Below are positions 6,872 through 14,986 of a stretch of 33,990 nucleotides of DNA, piece after piece. The translations under genes and the position numbers were made by a program. Under the pieces are notes generated by a model that was given only the letters and a program-made list of their open reading frames with translations, made no database searches and had not been told where the DNA came from. Source of the DNA: Bryobacterales bacterium (GTDB taxonomy: Bacteria; Acidobacteriota; Terriglobia; Bryobacterales; Bryobacteraceae); NCBI GenBank assembly GCA_003136575.1, contig PLEX01000106.1:7560-41549 (forward strand). Reading direction: 5' to 3'. How positions within the stretch are numbered: position 1 is the first letter of the stretch; each line of letters begins with the position of its first letter.

Positions 6872-9166
6872 GTGGCAGGTAAGATGGCCCTCTCATCTTC
6901 CCAATCTGACCGCTTTGGCGCGATCAGGGTCCGGGGTGCCCGGGAGAACAACCTTCGGAACATTTCCCTCGATGTTCCCCGGCGGAGAATCACGGTCTTT
7001 ACAGGCGTTTCGGGTTCGGGAAAATCTTCGCTGGTGTTCGACACGATCGCCGCGGAATCCCAGCGTCTGCTCAATGAGACGTTCCCGACGTTCGTGCAGA
7101 ATTTCCTGCCGAGCTATGGCCGGCCGGACGTGGATATTCTCTCGAACCTCTCGACGGCAATCGTTGTCGATCAGCAGCGCCTTGGCGGAAATCCGCGCTC
7201 GACATTGGGGACGGCAACCGATATCTACACGTTGCTGCGCGTCCTGTTTGCCCGTCTTGGAAAGCCCGCGGTTCCGCACGCACTGGCGCTTTCATTCAAC
7301 GATCCCTCGGGCATGTGTCCCGAGTGTGAAGGACTCGGGCGCGGTTCCCGGATCGACATCGATGCCCTTGTGGATAAGAGCAAGTCGATTGAAGACGGCC
7401 CGGTCCGTTTTCCGACCTTCAACCCAGGTGGTTACAATCTGGGAACGTTCGTCAGGTCGGGGTTCTTCGACGTCAGAAAACCGCTGAAGAAATATACGAA
7501 AGAGGAGTGGCACGACTTTCTTCACCGCGACGACACGAAGCTGAAAACCAACAAGCAGGGCCAGACATTCAGCTCGGGATACGACGGCCTGCTTCCGAAA
7601 TTCAAGCGACTCTACCTGAGCAAAGATGCTGAGAAGATGCCGGCGAATCTTCGCGAGGCATTTGACAGGATTGTGACGCAGGGATCTTGCGGCGCATGCG
7701 AAGGAACGCGTTTGTCGGAGGCCGCGCGCGCCTGCCGGGTCAACGGAAAGAACATCGCCGAATGCTCCGCGATGCAGATAGGCGAACTGGCCGGATTTAT
7801 CCATTCGGTTCGCGCGCCGAATGTCGCTCCGCTGGTGGCACGCCTGGCGGAGAGACTCGATCATCTCGTCGAAATCGGGCTTGGTTATCTGAGTCTGAAT
7901 CGCGAGACCGCAACGCTCTCCGGCGGGGAATCGCAAAGGGTCAGGATGGTCCGTCATCTGTCGTCGAGCCTGACCGAGGCGCTCTACATTTTCGATGAGC
8001 CGACGATCGGATTGCACGCGCACGACGTCCAGAGACTCAACAGTACGCTGACCAGACTACGAGATGCCGGCAACACGGTTCTCGTTGTGGAGCACGAGCC
8101 CGAGGTGATGGCGATCGCCGACCACATCGTCGATATGGGGCCGGGCGCGGGAAGGGACGGCGGGACGGTTGTTTTCGAGGGTTCGTTCAAAGATTTCAAA
8201 AAGAGCGGCACGCTGACGGGAAGGCACCTTTCGAGGCGTCAGGCGCTGAAGGATAAGCCGCGAGCGGGGAAGGGCCATCTTCTCGTCGAGCACGGGACGC
8301 TCAACAATCTCCGCAACGTGACGGTGAAGATTCCCATGGGCGTTCTTGTCGTGGTCACCGGTGTCGCGGGCAGCGGGAAGAGTTCGCTGATTCGCGGCTG
8401 TCTGCCCCGGCATTACCCGGATGCCGTCTACGTCGATCAATCGCTGGCGGCGGGATCGCGACGATCGAACCTTGCCACGTATTCGGGGATGGCCGACGCA
8501 ATTCGGAAAGCGTTTGCGATGGCCAACAAGGTTCAGCCGGCGCTCTTCAGCGCGAACTCCGCGGGCGCATGTCCCGCTTGCGAAGGCCTGGGCGTGATCT
8601 ACACGGACTTACAACACCTCGATCCTATTGCGGTTCGCTGTGAAACGTGTGAAGGCCGCTGCTTCACGGAAGAGGTTCTCGCGCTGAAGCTGCGCGGCAG
8701 GAACATTAACGAAGTCTTAAACCTTTCCGTCGTGGACGGGCTAAACTACTTTACTGAGAAACCGGTTCTCGCGACGCTGAATGCCCTCAAAGACGTGGGA
8801 CTCGGTTATATCGCACTGGGGCAAAGGCTCAACACGCTGTCGGGCGGCGAGCGTCAACGCCTGAAACTGGCGGGTGAGCTCCGGAAGCCATCGCAAATCG
8901 TGGTTCTGGACGAGCCGACGGCCGGTCTGCATATGGCCGACGTGGCAAACCTGCTTACGCTCCTCGATGCAATGGTCGAAAACGGAACCACTTTGATCGT
9001 GATTGAGCACAATCTGGACGTCGTGGCACGCGCCGATTGGATCATCGATATGGGGCCGGGCGCAGGCGCCGACGGCGGCAACGTCGTGTACGAGGGTATA
9101 CCGCGCGAATTGCTCGGTTCGAGCAAGTCGCTGACGGCGAAGCACCTCGCTGCGCGTCTGGGATGA
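6872..9166 (+). CDS. UvrA-like (UvrA2-type) ABC ATPase lacking the UvrB-binding insert
   Basis: A 764-residue twin-ATPase protein of the excinuclease A family. Motifs in order: Walker A GVSGSGKSSL (~44-53), zinc module beginning CPECEGLG, a CxxC at CGACEG, signature LSGGESQRVRM with Walker B YIFDEPTIGLH, second Walker A GVAGSGKSSL, zinc module CPACEGLG...CETCEG, signature LSGGERQRLKL and Walker B VVLDEPTAGLH. Canonical UvrA is about 940 residues. Here FARLGKP is followed almost directly by LSFNDPSGMCPECEG, so the UvrB-binding domain that normally sits between them is absent. That is typical of UvrA2-type proteins linked to damage or DNA-intercalator tolerance. The start is uncertain: GTG 6872, or ATG 6884 which has AGGTAAG close in front. 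It is a single gene, convergent with the lipid cluster. Confidence 0.88.
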   Translation: MAGKMALSSSQSDRFGAIRVRGARENNLRNISLDVPRRRITVFTGVSGSGKSSLVFDTIAAESQRLLNETFPTFVQNFLPSYGRPDVDILSNLSTAIVVDQQRLGGNPRSTLGTATDIYTLLRVLFARLGKPAVPHALALSFNDPSGMCPECEGLGRGSRIDIDALVDKSKSIEDGPVRFPTFNPGGYNLGTFVRSGFFDVRKPLKKYTKEEWHDFLHRDDTKLKTNKQGQTFSSGYDGLLPKFKRLYLSKDAEKMPANLREAFDRIVTQGSCGACEGTRLSEAARACRVNGKNIAECSAMQIGELAGFIHSVRAPNVAPLVARLAERLDHLVEIGLGYLSLNRETATLSGGESQRVRMVRHLSSSLTEALYIFDEPTIGLHAHDVQRLNSTLTRLRDAGNTVLVVEHEPEVMAIADHIVDMGPGAGRDGGTVVFEGSFKDFKKSGTLTGRHLSRRQALKDKPRAGKGHLLVEHGTLNNLRNVTVKIPMGVLVVVTGVAGSGKSSLIRGCLPRHYPDAVYVDQSLAAGSRRSNLATYSGMADAIRKAFAMANKVQPALFSANSAGACPACEGLGVIYTDLQHLDPIAVRCETCEGRCFTEEVLALKLRGRNINEVLNLSVVDGLNYFTEKPVLATLNALKDVGLGYIALGQRLNTLSGGERQRLKLAGELRKPSQIVVLDEPTAGLHMADVANLLTLLDAMVENGTTLIVIEHNLDVVARADWIIDMGPGAGADGGNVVYEGIPRELLGSSKSLTAKHLAARLG

Positions 9167-9219
9167 ATCCACCCGGAGGTGTGCGGCATCCTCACCCGCA
9201 AGCACGCACAACTCGGCTA

Positions 9220-10287
9220 CTACTTCTTTTCGAACAAATAATGCGAGACAAGCCATTCCTTGCCTTCGCGATAGCCCCATAGCTCGGCGCAGGCCATATA
9301 AAACACGCGCCAGCGGACGAGCCATAGCAATGCATCGTCGACACCATAGGTCTTCTCGAAGATATCGAGTATCTCCCACCGATGGGCGTCCACATTCTCC
9401 AGCCATGCTTCCGCGGTCTTCTGGTAATTGGTGCCATCCAGCCGCCAGTGGTCGCGAATCGCGAAATCGTCCTGGAAATGGAGCAGCAGATCGTCGCTCG
9501 GCATGATGCCGCCAGTGAAGAAGTGGCGCGACATCCAGTCACGGGGACCGCGGTCTTCAAACGGATAAGCGAACCTGCTGTGCGTGAAGATGTGGACGAA
9601 CAGCAGCGCGCCGGGGTTCGACCAGGACGCGATGCGGCGCATCAGTTCCTCGTAATTGCGCATGTGCTCGAACATTTCGACCGACACGATGCGGTCGAAC
9701 GTGCGGCCGGTGTCGAACCGGTTCATATCCGCCGTGACGATTTCGAGATTGCGAAGGCCGAGGCGGGCACTCTCAGCATCGATGAACTTCTTCTGCGAAT
9801 GCGAGTTGGAGACCGCGGTAATGGTGGAATTGGGAAAGGCCTGCGCCATGTAGAGCGAGAGCGAACCCCAGCCGCAGCCGAGTTCGAGGATCGACTGGCC
9901 GTCTTCGAGACGCGCGCGGTTGCACGTCAGTTCGAGCATGGCGTCTTCGGCGTCCTCGAGCGTCGCGATGTTCGGCGGCCACCAGGCGCAACTGTATTTC
10001 CGGTGGGGTCCGAGGCATTTCACGAAAAAAGCGGCGGGAAGCTCGTAGTGCTGGTCGTTGGCGGCTTTGGTTTCGATGGCGATCGGGCTGGCGCGCAACT
10101 CGCCAACAAAACGAAGTAATGCGTCGCGTTGGCGCGCGGGATCGCCCGCGTCTTCTTCGCGGAGGCGCTCCCGCAAAAGCCGCCGGATGCCGATGCGGAT
10201 CAGCCAGTCAGGCAGAAAGTCTTTTTCGAGCAGAGTGTCGACGGAGACGGGCATCGGGGTTAATTTACTTGTTTCTTCGGAAACCAT
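9220..10287 (-). CDS. cyclopropane-fatty-acyl-phospholipid synthase-like methyltransferase (minus arm)
   Basis: A 355-residue SAM-dependent methyltransferase of the CFA-synthase superfamily. The acyl-binding/entry motif is HYELPAAFF followed by KYSCAWW. The SAM-binding loop is [20 protein letters not shown], then [13 protein letters not shown], and the core motif is [19 protein letters not shown]. Such enzymes methylate double bonds or activated sites on membrane lipid acyl chains. It is the last gene of the minus-strand arm; its ATG (10287) lies 28 bases inside the preceding DUF1295 gene. An alternative ATG at 10254 would start just after that gene's stop. It differs from the second CFA-like enzyme of the cluster (15776-17023), so the two probably have different substrates or products. 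Inference: the DUF1295 membrane protein and this enzyme act together on lipids. Confidence 0.85.
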   Translation of the reverse strand: MVSEETSKLTPMPVSVDTLLEKDFLPDWLIRIGIRRLLRERLREEDAGDPARQRDALLRFVGELRASPIAIETKAANDQHYELPAAFFVKCLGPHRKYSCAWWPPNIATLEDAEDAMLELTCNRARLEDGQSILELGCGWGSLSLYMAQAFPNSTITAVSNSHSQKKFIDAESARLGLRNLEIVTADMNRFDTGRTFDRIVSVEMFEHMRNYEELMRRIASWSNPGALLFVHIFTHSRFAYPFEDRGPRDWMSRHFFTGGIMPSDDLLLHFQDDFAIRDHWRLDGTNYQKTAEAWLENVDAHRWEILDIFEKTYGVDDALLWLVRWRVFYMACAELWGYREGKEWLVSHYLFEKK

Positions 10288-11048
10288 GGCACGAACATGC
10301 TTGTGGTTTCCTGGTATCTCCGGTATGCCTCGCCTTTGCTTCGCAGCGCCTGTGCCTCGGTGGCCGGGATGCCCGTGACTTTCAGGAGAAAATACAGAAT
10401 CAGCGCAGGCGAGAGCAGGCCCAGCCAGCCCCAGGGCGATGCCAGAGCGAATGTCGCGTAGGCGAACCAGATCAGGGATTCGAAAAAGTAATTCGGATGG
10501 CGCGAATAATTCCAGAGGCCGATGTTACACGACTTGCCACGGTTCGCCGGATTCGCTTTGAAACCGGCCAGTTGACCATCGGCGACAATCTCTCCGAGGA
10601 TCGCCATCGCCCAGAGCGCCGCGCCCGCGTATTCGAGCGGCGACAGCGCCGGAGCGGGATTAATCGAGGCGAACAGGAATGGCGCGGAAAGCACCACGCA
10701 GAGCAGGGCCTGAAACTCGAAGAAGGCGAGAAACTTCAGCGGGATATTCGTCTTCCACTGCCTTCTGAGTTCCTGATATCGGCCCTCTTCGGGATGTCCC
10801 AGCACGCGCGTAAAAAGCAGGAAAAAGGCGAGGCGCACGCCCCAGACGGACACCATCACGGCTATCAGCCACGCACGTGCCGGTTCGCCATGGCCCAGGA
10901 CGGCGTAAAGTACGGCGAGGATTGCCAGTCCGCCGGCCCACCCCGCGTCGACGATGGCCGCGTTCTTCAAAGACAGATGGATAAGCCAGAGGAGCAGCAT
11001 CAGCGCCGCCACCGTGGACGTTCCGATGAGGATAAGATGGACAATCAC
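10260..11048 (-). CDS. DUF1295 membrane protein (steroid 5-alpha-reductase-like fold)
   Basis: A 262-residue integral membrane protein with about six to seven hydrophobic helices. The C-terminal signature [20 protein letters not shown], with later [19 protein letters not shown], is that of DUF1295, related to steroid 5-alpha-reductases and isoprenylcysteine methyltransferases that bind NAD(P)H or SAM at the membrane. GTG 11048 was chosen because it overlaps the stop of the DUF2062 gene as GTGA (11045-11048) and begins the first hydrophobic helix; the longer open frame to 11594 is only antisense/out-of-frame coding. DUF1295 genes commonly sit beside CFA-like methyltransferases, as here, which suggests a reductive or membrane-partner role in fatty-acid modification. 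The exact reaction is unknown. Confidence 0.83.
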   Translation of the reverse strand: MIVHLILIGTSTVAALMLLLWLIHLSLKNAAIVDAGWAGGLAILAVLYAVLGHGEPARAWLIAVMVSVWGVRLAFFLLFTRVLGHPEEGRYQELRRQWKTNIPLKFLAFFEFQALLCVVLSAPFLFASINPAPALSPLEYAGAALWAMAILGEIVADGQLAGFKANPANRGKSCNIGLWNYSRHPNYFFESLIWFAYATFALASPWGWLGLLSPALILYFLLKVTGIPATEAQALRSKGEAYRRYQETTSMFVPWFPKKQVN

Positions 11049-11536
11049 CGCGCGCCTCCGCGCAACCGCGCAAGCGTCCGGATGGGGCCGAGCAGGACCC
11101 AATAGAAGAAGAACGACACGATTGCCGCCACGCCGAGCCAGACGGCCATCGCATGGATCGTCACTGTCCATAAATCGACAATGGCGCTCCAGAGGTTGGC
11201 TTGCACGAGCTGTCGGATGCCGTCGAGCGTCAACGGTTTGTGCTTTGTTCCGAATACCCATTCGCCCGCGCGGATGAACGGAACCAGGAGAGCCAGCTGA
11301 AGCGGCGACATCAGGTAATTTACAATCTGGATTGCCGCGGGGTTGAGGCGCAGCAGCAAGGCCGCGACTCCGCAAAGAATCGTGGTAGATCCGATCATTG
11401 GCGCCATGCCGATCGCGATCCCCAGCGCCATCCCCAGGGCTATTTTTTCGGGAGTAACACCCTGGCGAAGCAGCGCCACTACCGGGTCGACGATTCTTCG
11501 CCGCCAGAAACCGGTGCGTGCCGGAGGAACGATCAC
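11045..11536 (-). CDS. DUF2062 membrane protein
   Basis: A 163-residue protein with the DUF2062 pattern: a basic N-terminus ending in RIVDPVVALLRQG, then TPEKIALGMALGIAIGMAPM, STTILCGVAALLLRLNPAAI, NYLMSPLQLALLVPFIRAGE, and a last pair of helices at the C-terminus. Three to four membrane helices are visible. It is translationally coupled on both sides: its GTG start overlaps the DUF1475 stop (GTGA, 11533-11536) and its TGA overlaps the DUF1295 start. Relatives are often found near lipid or polysaccharide enzymes, but no function is established; placement in the light/B12 cluster is the best clue. Confidence 0.8.
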   Translation of the reverse strand: MIVPPARTGFWRRRIVDPVVALLRQGVTPEKIALGMALGIAIGMAPMIGSTTILCGVAALLLRLNPAAIQIVNYLMSPLQLALLVPFIRAGEWVFGTKHKPLTLDGIRQLVQANLWSAIVDLWTVTIHAMAVWLGVAAIVSFFFYWVLLGPIRTLARLRGGAR

Positions 11537-11865
11537 GCGCGCCGCCAGAGGATGGACTCGACTTTCTCGCTCGCCGGCAGACGGAATAATTCACGCAGCA
11601 CGTAAGCCGACATGGCGATATTTCCCAGACACATGATGAGGATGAACCAGAGGATTCTGCCGCCCCAACTCCTTTCCTTGTAAACTACCCAGATGAAGAA
11701 TGTGATGAACCCGGCAAAGGCGTCGTAAAGCGTCGCGACGGCCCAGGGATTCGCCGAGAATCCACGCCAGGAATCCCACAAGCTGACTTGCATGCTCGTT
11801 CTGACGGTCGCGACGGCCATCCAGAGAAAGATGAAAGCGAACAGGAGTTTCAGGAATGTTTTCAT
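11533..11865 (-). CDS. small membrane protein, DUF1475-like
   Basis: A 110-residue protein with three membrane segments: residues ~3-22, ~40-62 (TLYDAFAGFITFFIWVVYKE) and ~70-92 (GRILWFILIMCLGNIAMSAY). The sequence resembles the DUF1475 family, found with light-inducible lipid genes in some bacteria; the family call is from memory of its pattern. The ATG at 11865 overlaps the stop of the B12-regulator gene (ATGA), so it is the first structural gene read after the regulator in the same operon. It may be a membrane scaffold or lipid-handling subunit, which is inference only. Confidence 0.7.
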   Translation of the reverse strand: MKTFLKLLFAFIFLWMAVATVRTSMQVSLWDSWRGFSANPWAVATLYDAFAGFITFFIWVVYKERSWGGRILWFILIMCLGNIAMSAYVLRELFRLPASEKVESILWRRA

Positions 11866-12794
11866 GGCAGGTTCCTCGTCGAAGGCAGATGCTGAATTCG
11901 CGAGAGGTTCCGCTCCAGTGCGTTGAGATCCCCGATGTAGGTAACCGACGACGGTTGCCCACAAGCCAATGTCTGCGCGCCCACGCCACCCAGCCATAGT
12001 TCCACATCCGGGGGCAGCCCGGCGGCAACCGCGCGAACGGTCTCTACCGCCAGGGATACCGGCTCCGGTGTAGTCAGGCCAAGCAACAAGACCTGGGGCT
12101 CAAATTTCCGCACTGCGAATAAAATCTGTTCAGCCGGCAGATTCGGTCCGAGATAGGCGACGGGAAAGCCTCGCACTCCGGCGAGCACGGTGGCGGCCAG
12201 AGCCGCAAGATCGTGCAACTCTCCGGCTGGAGTAGTGGCGACGATTCCAGGCAGGGCGTCAGCCGGTCGATTCAGCCTTGCCATGGCCCCGAGGAGATCG
12301 CGAACGATCTCAGTGACCATGTGTTCGTGGGCCGTTTGCAGGGTGCCGGCGTGCCATCGGTCGCCGGTTTCGCGCATCAGCGGCAGAGCGACCTGGTGGA
12401 CGAAGTCGACCGGACTGAGCAGAGCTGCGAGGCGGCCTAATTCTTCGTTGACGCGAGCGGAGTCGAACGTCTCGACGGCCGCAAGCACGGCATCAATACG
12501 GGATTGCGGAGTCGAATCCCGGGGTGGTGAAGCCATTGGAACGTCTTGCCGGGCGGCGCTGATCAGGGCATTTAGCTCCTCTTCCGGGAGCGCGGCCACC
12601 TCGCTGATGGAATACCCTTTGCCGACGGCGAAGCGAAGCTGCATGAAACGCTGAACATCGGCTTCGTCGTAAAGGCGACCTCGTGCCGAACGGTCCGGTT
12701 TCACCACTTTATAGCGTCGTTCCCAGGCCCGGATCGTGTCCAGGCTTACACCCGTCATCCGGGAAACCACGCGAATTGGGTATTGCTTCGCCAT
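11862..12794 (-). CDS. MerR-family B12-binding photoreceptor-type repressor (CarH/LitR-like)
   Basis: A 310-residue regulator. Residues 1-70 form a MerR winged helix (YPIRVVSRMTGVSLDTIRAW, ERRYKVVKP, GRLYDEADVQRFMQLR). Residues ~97-175 form the helical B12-cap with W147-x9-E157-H158, the CarH light-sensing motif that contacts the upper adenosyl ligand. Residues ~180-305 form the Rossmann-like cobalamin domain with E192-L-H194-D-L-A; H194 aligns with the lower cobalt ligand of CarH, although the usual Gly of ExHxxG is Ala here. Known relatives bind DNA as adenosylcobalamin tetramers in the dark and release it when light breaks the Co-C bond. It is the first gene of the minus arm (ATG 12794, ATGA overlap with DUF1475), divergent from the desaturase operon. 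The shared operator at 12834-12866 suggests it controls both arms and itself. Confidence 0.88.
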   Translation of the reverse strand: MAKQYPIRVVSRMTGVSLDTIRAWERRYKVVKPDRSARGRLYDEADVQRFMQLRFAVGKGYSISEVAALPEEELNALISAARQDVPMASPPRDSTPQSRIDAVLAAVETFDSARVNEELGRLAALLSPVDFVHQVALPLMRETGDRWHAGTLQTAHEHMVTEIVRDLLGAMARLNRPADALPGIVATTPAGELHDLAALAATVLAGVRGFPVAYLGPNLPAEQILFAVRKFEPQVLLLGLTTPEPVSLAVETVRAVAAGLPPDVELWLGGVGAQTLACGQPSSVTYIGDLNALERNLSRIQHLPSTRNLP

Positions 12795-12810
12795 ACGCCG
12801 TTAAGAAACC

Positions 12811-12839
12811 AGCGTAGCGCACTATTTTCGGTATGTCAA
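12811..12839 (-). promoter_or_regulatory. promoter of the B12-regulator arm
   Basis: On the minus strand a perfect TTGACA (12839-12834) is followed after 17 bases by TACGCT (12816-12811), a moderate -10. A predicted start near 12804 leaves about 10 bases before the regulator ATG at 12794. The -35 is the outer left arm of the inverted repeat, so binding there would block this promoter. Confidence 0.55.
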
Positions 12840-12866
12840 TCGTTTGTCTAAGACAAATGATTGACA
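12834..12866. promoter_or_regulatory. 33-base inverted repeat, likely MerR-B12 operator
   Basis: Two 16-base arms around a central A (12850) match at 15 of 16 positions (mismatch at 12842/12858). The outer parts read TGTCAAT / ATTGACA and the inner parts TTTGTCT / AGACAAA. Its outer arms are exactly the two -35 hexamers of the divergent promoters. A dimer or tetramer bound here would shut both arms. That the neighbouring CarH-like protein binds it is inference from position and symmetry. Confidence 0.8.
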
Positions 12867-12889
12867 AAATTCTTGCTTCGTCCTAAAAT
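12861..12889 (+). promoter_or_regulatory. strong promoter of the desaturase arm, predicting a leaderless mRNA
   Basis: A perfect TTGACA (12861-12866) and TAAAAT (12884-12889) are separated by the optimal 17 bases. Seven bases after the -10 lies the A of the desaturase ATG (12896), so transcription would start at or next to the start codon, and no ribosome-binding site can be present. The -35 lies inside the right arm of the inverted repeat. Confidence 0.75.
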
Positions 12890-12895
12890 GAAACC

Positions 12896-13732
12896 ATGCC
12901 CGCGATTGCAAAGCTCCGCACTTGTGAATACCGGTTCGGCGCAGTCTTCGGATTCGTCTCTCTGCATGTTGCGGCTTTAGGGGTCTTTTTTGTTCCGTTT
13001 TCGCCGAGGCTTCTGGTGTGGCTGGCGGCAACGTACAGTTTGCGGATGTTCGCGGTTACCGCCGGTTACCACCGATACTTCAGCCATCGCAGCTATAAAA
13101 TGGGCCGCGCCGCTCAGTTCGCTATGGCTTTCCTGGCCCAATCTTCGGGGCAAAAGGGTGTATTGTGGTGGGCCGCGCAGCACCGGGACCACCATCGCCA
13201 CTCGGATAACGAAGATGACATCCACTCACCGGTAAAGCAGGGCTTCTGGTGGTCGCACGTTGGTTGGGTGCTATCGAACAAGCACGATTCTTACGACGCG
13301 AAACGCGTGTCCGATTTCGCGAGGTTCCCCGAACTCCGCTGGCTGGATCGCCACCACTGGATTCCGACCACAGTCTTCGCCGCTATCGTGCTGGCTCTCG
13401 GCGGATGGCCGGCCTTCTGGTGGGGCTACGTTCTTTCGACGGTGCTTCTCTACCACTGCACGTTCTCGATCAACTCGCTCGCGCATTTGTTCGGCACCCG
13501 GCGATTCAATACGCCCGACGATAGCCGCAACAACTGGTTGCTGGCTCTGGTGACCTTCGGCGAGGGCTGGCACAACAATCATCACTACGTGATGGCCAGT
13601 TGCCGGCAGGGGTACCGATGGTGGGAGGTCGATATCACATGGGCCGTCCTGAAACTGCTGAGCGTGACGGGAATCGTGCGCGAGCTCAGGCCGTTCCGCG
13701 TGCCAACGCATTCCGCGCAAGGGGCGGCATAG
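12896..13732 (+). CDS. acyl-CoA/acyl-lipid delta-9-type fatty acid desaturase
   Basis: A 278-residue di-iron membrane desaturase. The three histidine boxes are HRYFSH (59-64), HRDHHRH (96-102) and HNNHH (226-230), with an additional NSLAHLFG at ~193-200, all as in the stearoyl-CoA desaturase class. Hydrophobic stretches at ~17-33, ~37-57, ~72-92 and ~155-190 fit four membrane passes. It introduces a cis double bond into saturated acyl chains, using O2 and an electron donor not encoded here. The unsaturated product could be substrate for the CFA-like methyltransferases of the same cluster. It is the first gene of the plus arm, directly downstream of the predicted operator and promoter, and the next gene begins immediately at its stop. 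Confidence 0.9.
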   Translation: MPAIAKLRTCEYRFGAVFGFVSLHVAALGVFFVPFSPRLLVWLAATYSLRMFAVTAGYHRYFSHRSYKMGRAAQFAMAFLAQSSGQKGVLWWAAQHRDHHRHSDNEDDIHSPVKQGFWWSHVGWVLSNKHDSYDAKRVSDFARFPELRWLDRHHWIPTTVFAAIVLALGGWPAFWWGYVLSTVLLYHCTFSINSLAHLFGTRRFNTPDDSRNNWLLALVTFGEGWHNNHHYVMASCRQGYRWWEVDITWAVLKLLSVTGIVRELRPFRVPTHSAQGAA

Positions 13733-14986
13733 GTGCGGATCGCGGTCATCGGCAGCGGTATTTCCGGTCTCTCTGCCGCCCACTACCTGAGCCGCGAGCA
13801 TGAGGTTACGCTGTTTGAAAGAGAAAACCAGCCTGGCGGACACACTCACACCGTTACTCTGGAAACGCGCGACGGCCCGCTCGCCATCGATATGGGCTTC
13901 ATCGTCCATAACGACCGTACTTACCCCAACCTGGTAAAGTTGTTCAACGAACTCAGTGTGCGGACGCAGCCAAGCGACATGTCGTTCGCCGTGTTCGACC
14001 GTGAGTCCGGATTCGAGTATTCCAGCCGCGGATTGTCCGGCTTTTTCGCGCAGCGGAGCAACCTGTTGCGTGGCGAACACTACCGGCTCCTCCGCGAGAT
14101 TCTCCGGTTCAACAGAGAGGCGCCAGGCTTTCTTTCCGAAGCCGGATCGTCCGAGGTGACGATGGGAGAGTTTCTCCTGCGCGGGCGATACGACGCGGGG
14201 TTTGTGGAACGTTATCTTTATCCGATGGCCTCGGCTGTGTGGTCCATGCCGGTCTCTTCGATGCGTGACTTTCCCGCCCACACCCTGATACGATTCTTCG
14301 ATAACCACGGAATGCTGGGAATCAATACGCATCCGAAGTGGAAGACGGTCACGGACGGCAGCGCCAGCTACATCGCACCGATTACTGCGCCGTACCGTGA
14401 CCGGATTCGGCTGAGAGCGAAGATCCGTTCTGTCTCCCGAAGCGCTGCCACCGCGACTATTGACTTCGAGGACCGCCCGGCGGAATTGTTCGACCAGGTG
14501 GTCTTCGCCTGCCATGGCGATCAGATTCTGCCGCTGTTATCCGATCCGACGCCGGACGAGCGGGAGATACTTTCGAACTTCACCACCAGCCGGAACGAGG
14601 CGTGCCTGCATACCGATTCACGCTTGTTACCAGCCCGCAAAAACGCCCGCGCATCGTGGAACTATCTGCTTTATTTAGATATAAATGGCAATGCCACTCT
14701 CACGTATCACATGAATCGTCTGCAGTCGCTCAGGGCGACCGAAAACTACTGCGTCACGCTGAACGCCACCGAACTGATCGACCCGGCGAAGGTGCTGCGT
14801 GTGGTTACGTTTCACCATCCCGTTTATAATGCTGCCGCCATCCGCTCGCAACAGCGCTGGAGCGAGATCAGCGGACGAAACCACACGCATTTTTGCGGGG
14901 CTTATTGGTTTTACGGATTCCACGAAGACGGCCTGAATTCCGCGATTCGGGTCGCGCAGGCGCTGGGGGTGCGGGTTGGAAACTAG
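13733..14986 (+). CDS. FAD-dependent amine-oxidase-like oxidoreductase
   Basis: A 417-residue flavoprotein. The N-terminal dinucleotide-binding motif is IAVIGSGISGLSAAHYLSRE followed by FERENQPGGHTHTV, typical of the NAD(P)/FAD-binding flavin amine oxidase class. The protein ends in CGAYWFYGFHEDGLNSAIRV, the conserved FAD-contacting tail. Start is GTG 13733, directly after the desaturase TAG. Relatives lie beside DUF1365 and CFA-like genes in singlet-oxygen and light-induced clusters, where members act on phospholipid acyl chains, for example as desaturases in methylated/furan fatty acid synthesis. The specific reaction here is inferred from that synteny. Confidence 0.83.
   Translation: MRIAVIGSGISGLSAAHYLSREHEVTLFERENQPGGHTHTVTLETRDGPLAIDMGFIVHNDRTYPNLVKLFNELSVRTQPSDMSFAVFDRESGFEYSSRGLSGFFAQRSNLLRGEHYRLLREILRFNREAPGFLSEAGSSEVTMGEFLLRGRYDAGFVERYLYPMASAVWSMPVSSMRDFPAHTLIRFFDNHGMLGINTHPKWKTVTDGSASYIAPITAPYRDRIRLRAKIRSVSRSAATATIDFEDRPAELFDQVVFACHGDQILPLLSDPTPDEREILSNFTTSRNEACLHTDSRLLPARKNARASWNYLLYLDINGNATLTYHMNRLQSLRATENYCVTLNATELIDPAKVLRVVTFHHPVYNAAAIRSQQRWSEISGRNHTHFCGAYWFYGFHEDGLNSAIRVAQALGVRVGN

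Noticed and set aside
10119..11105. 328-codon plus-strand frame
   Set aside because: Antisense to the DUF1295 and methyltransferase genes; Arg/Gln/Glu-rich without motif.
11048..11594. Longer N-terminal extension of the DUF1295 gene
   Set aside because: It would overlap nearly all of the DUF2062 gene in another frame and has no membrane-protein character; GTG 11048 with GTGA coupling is far more natural.
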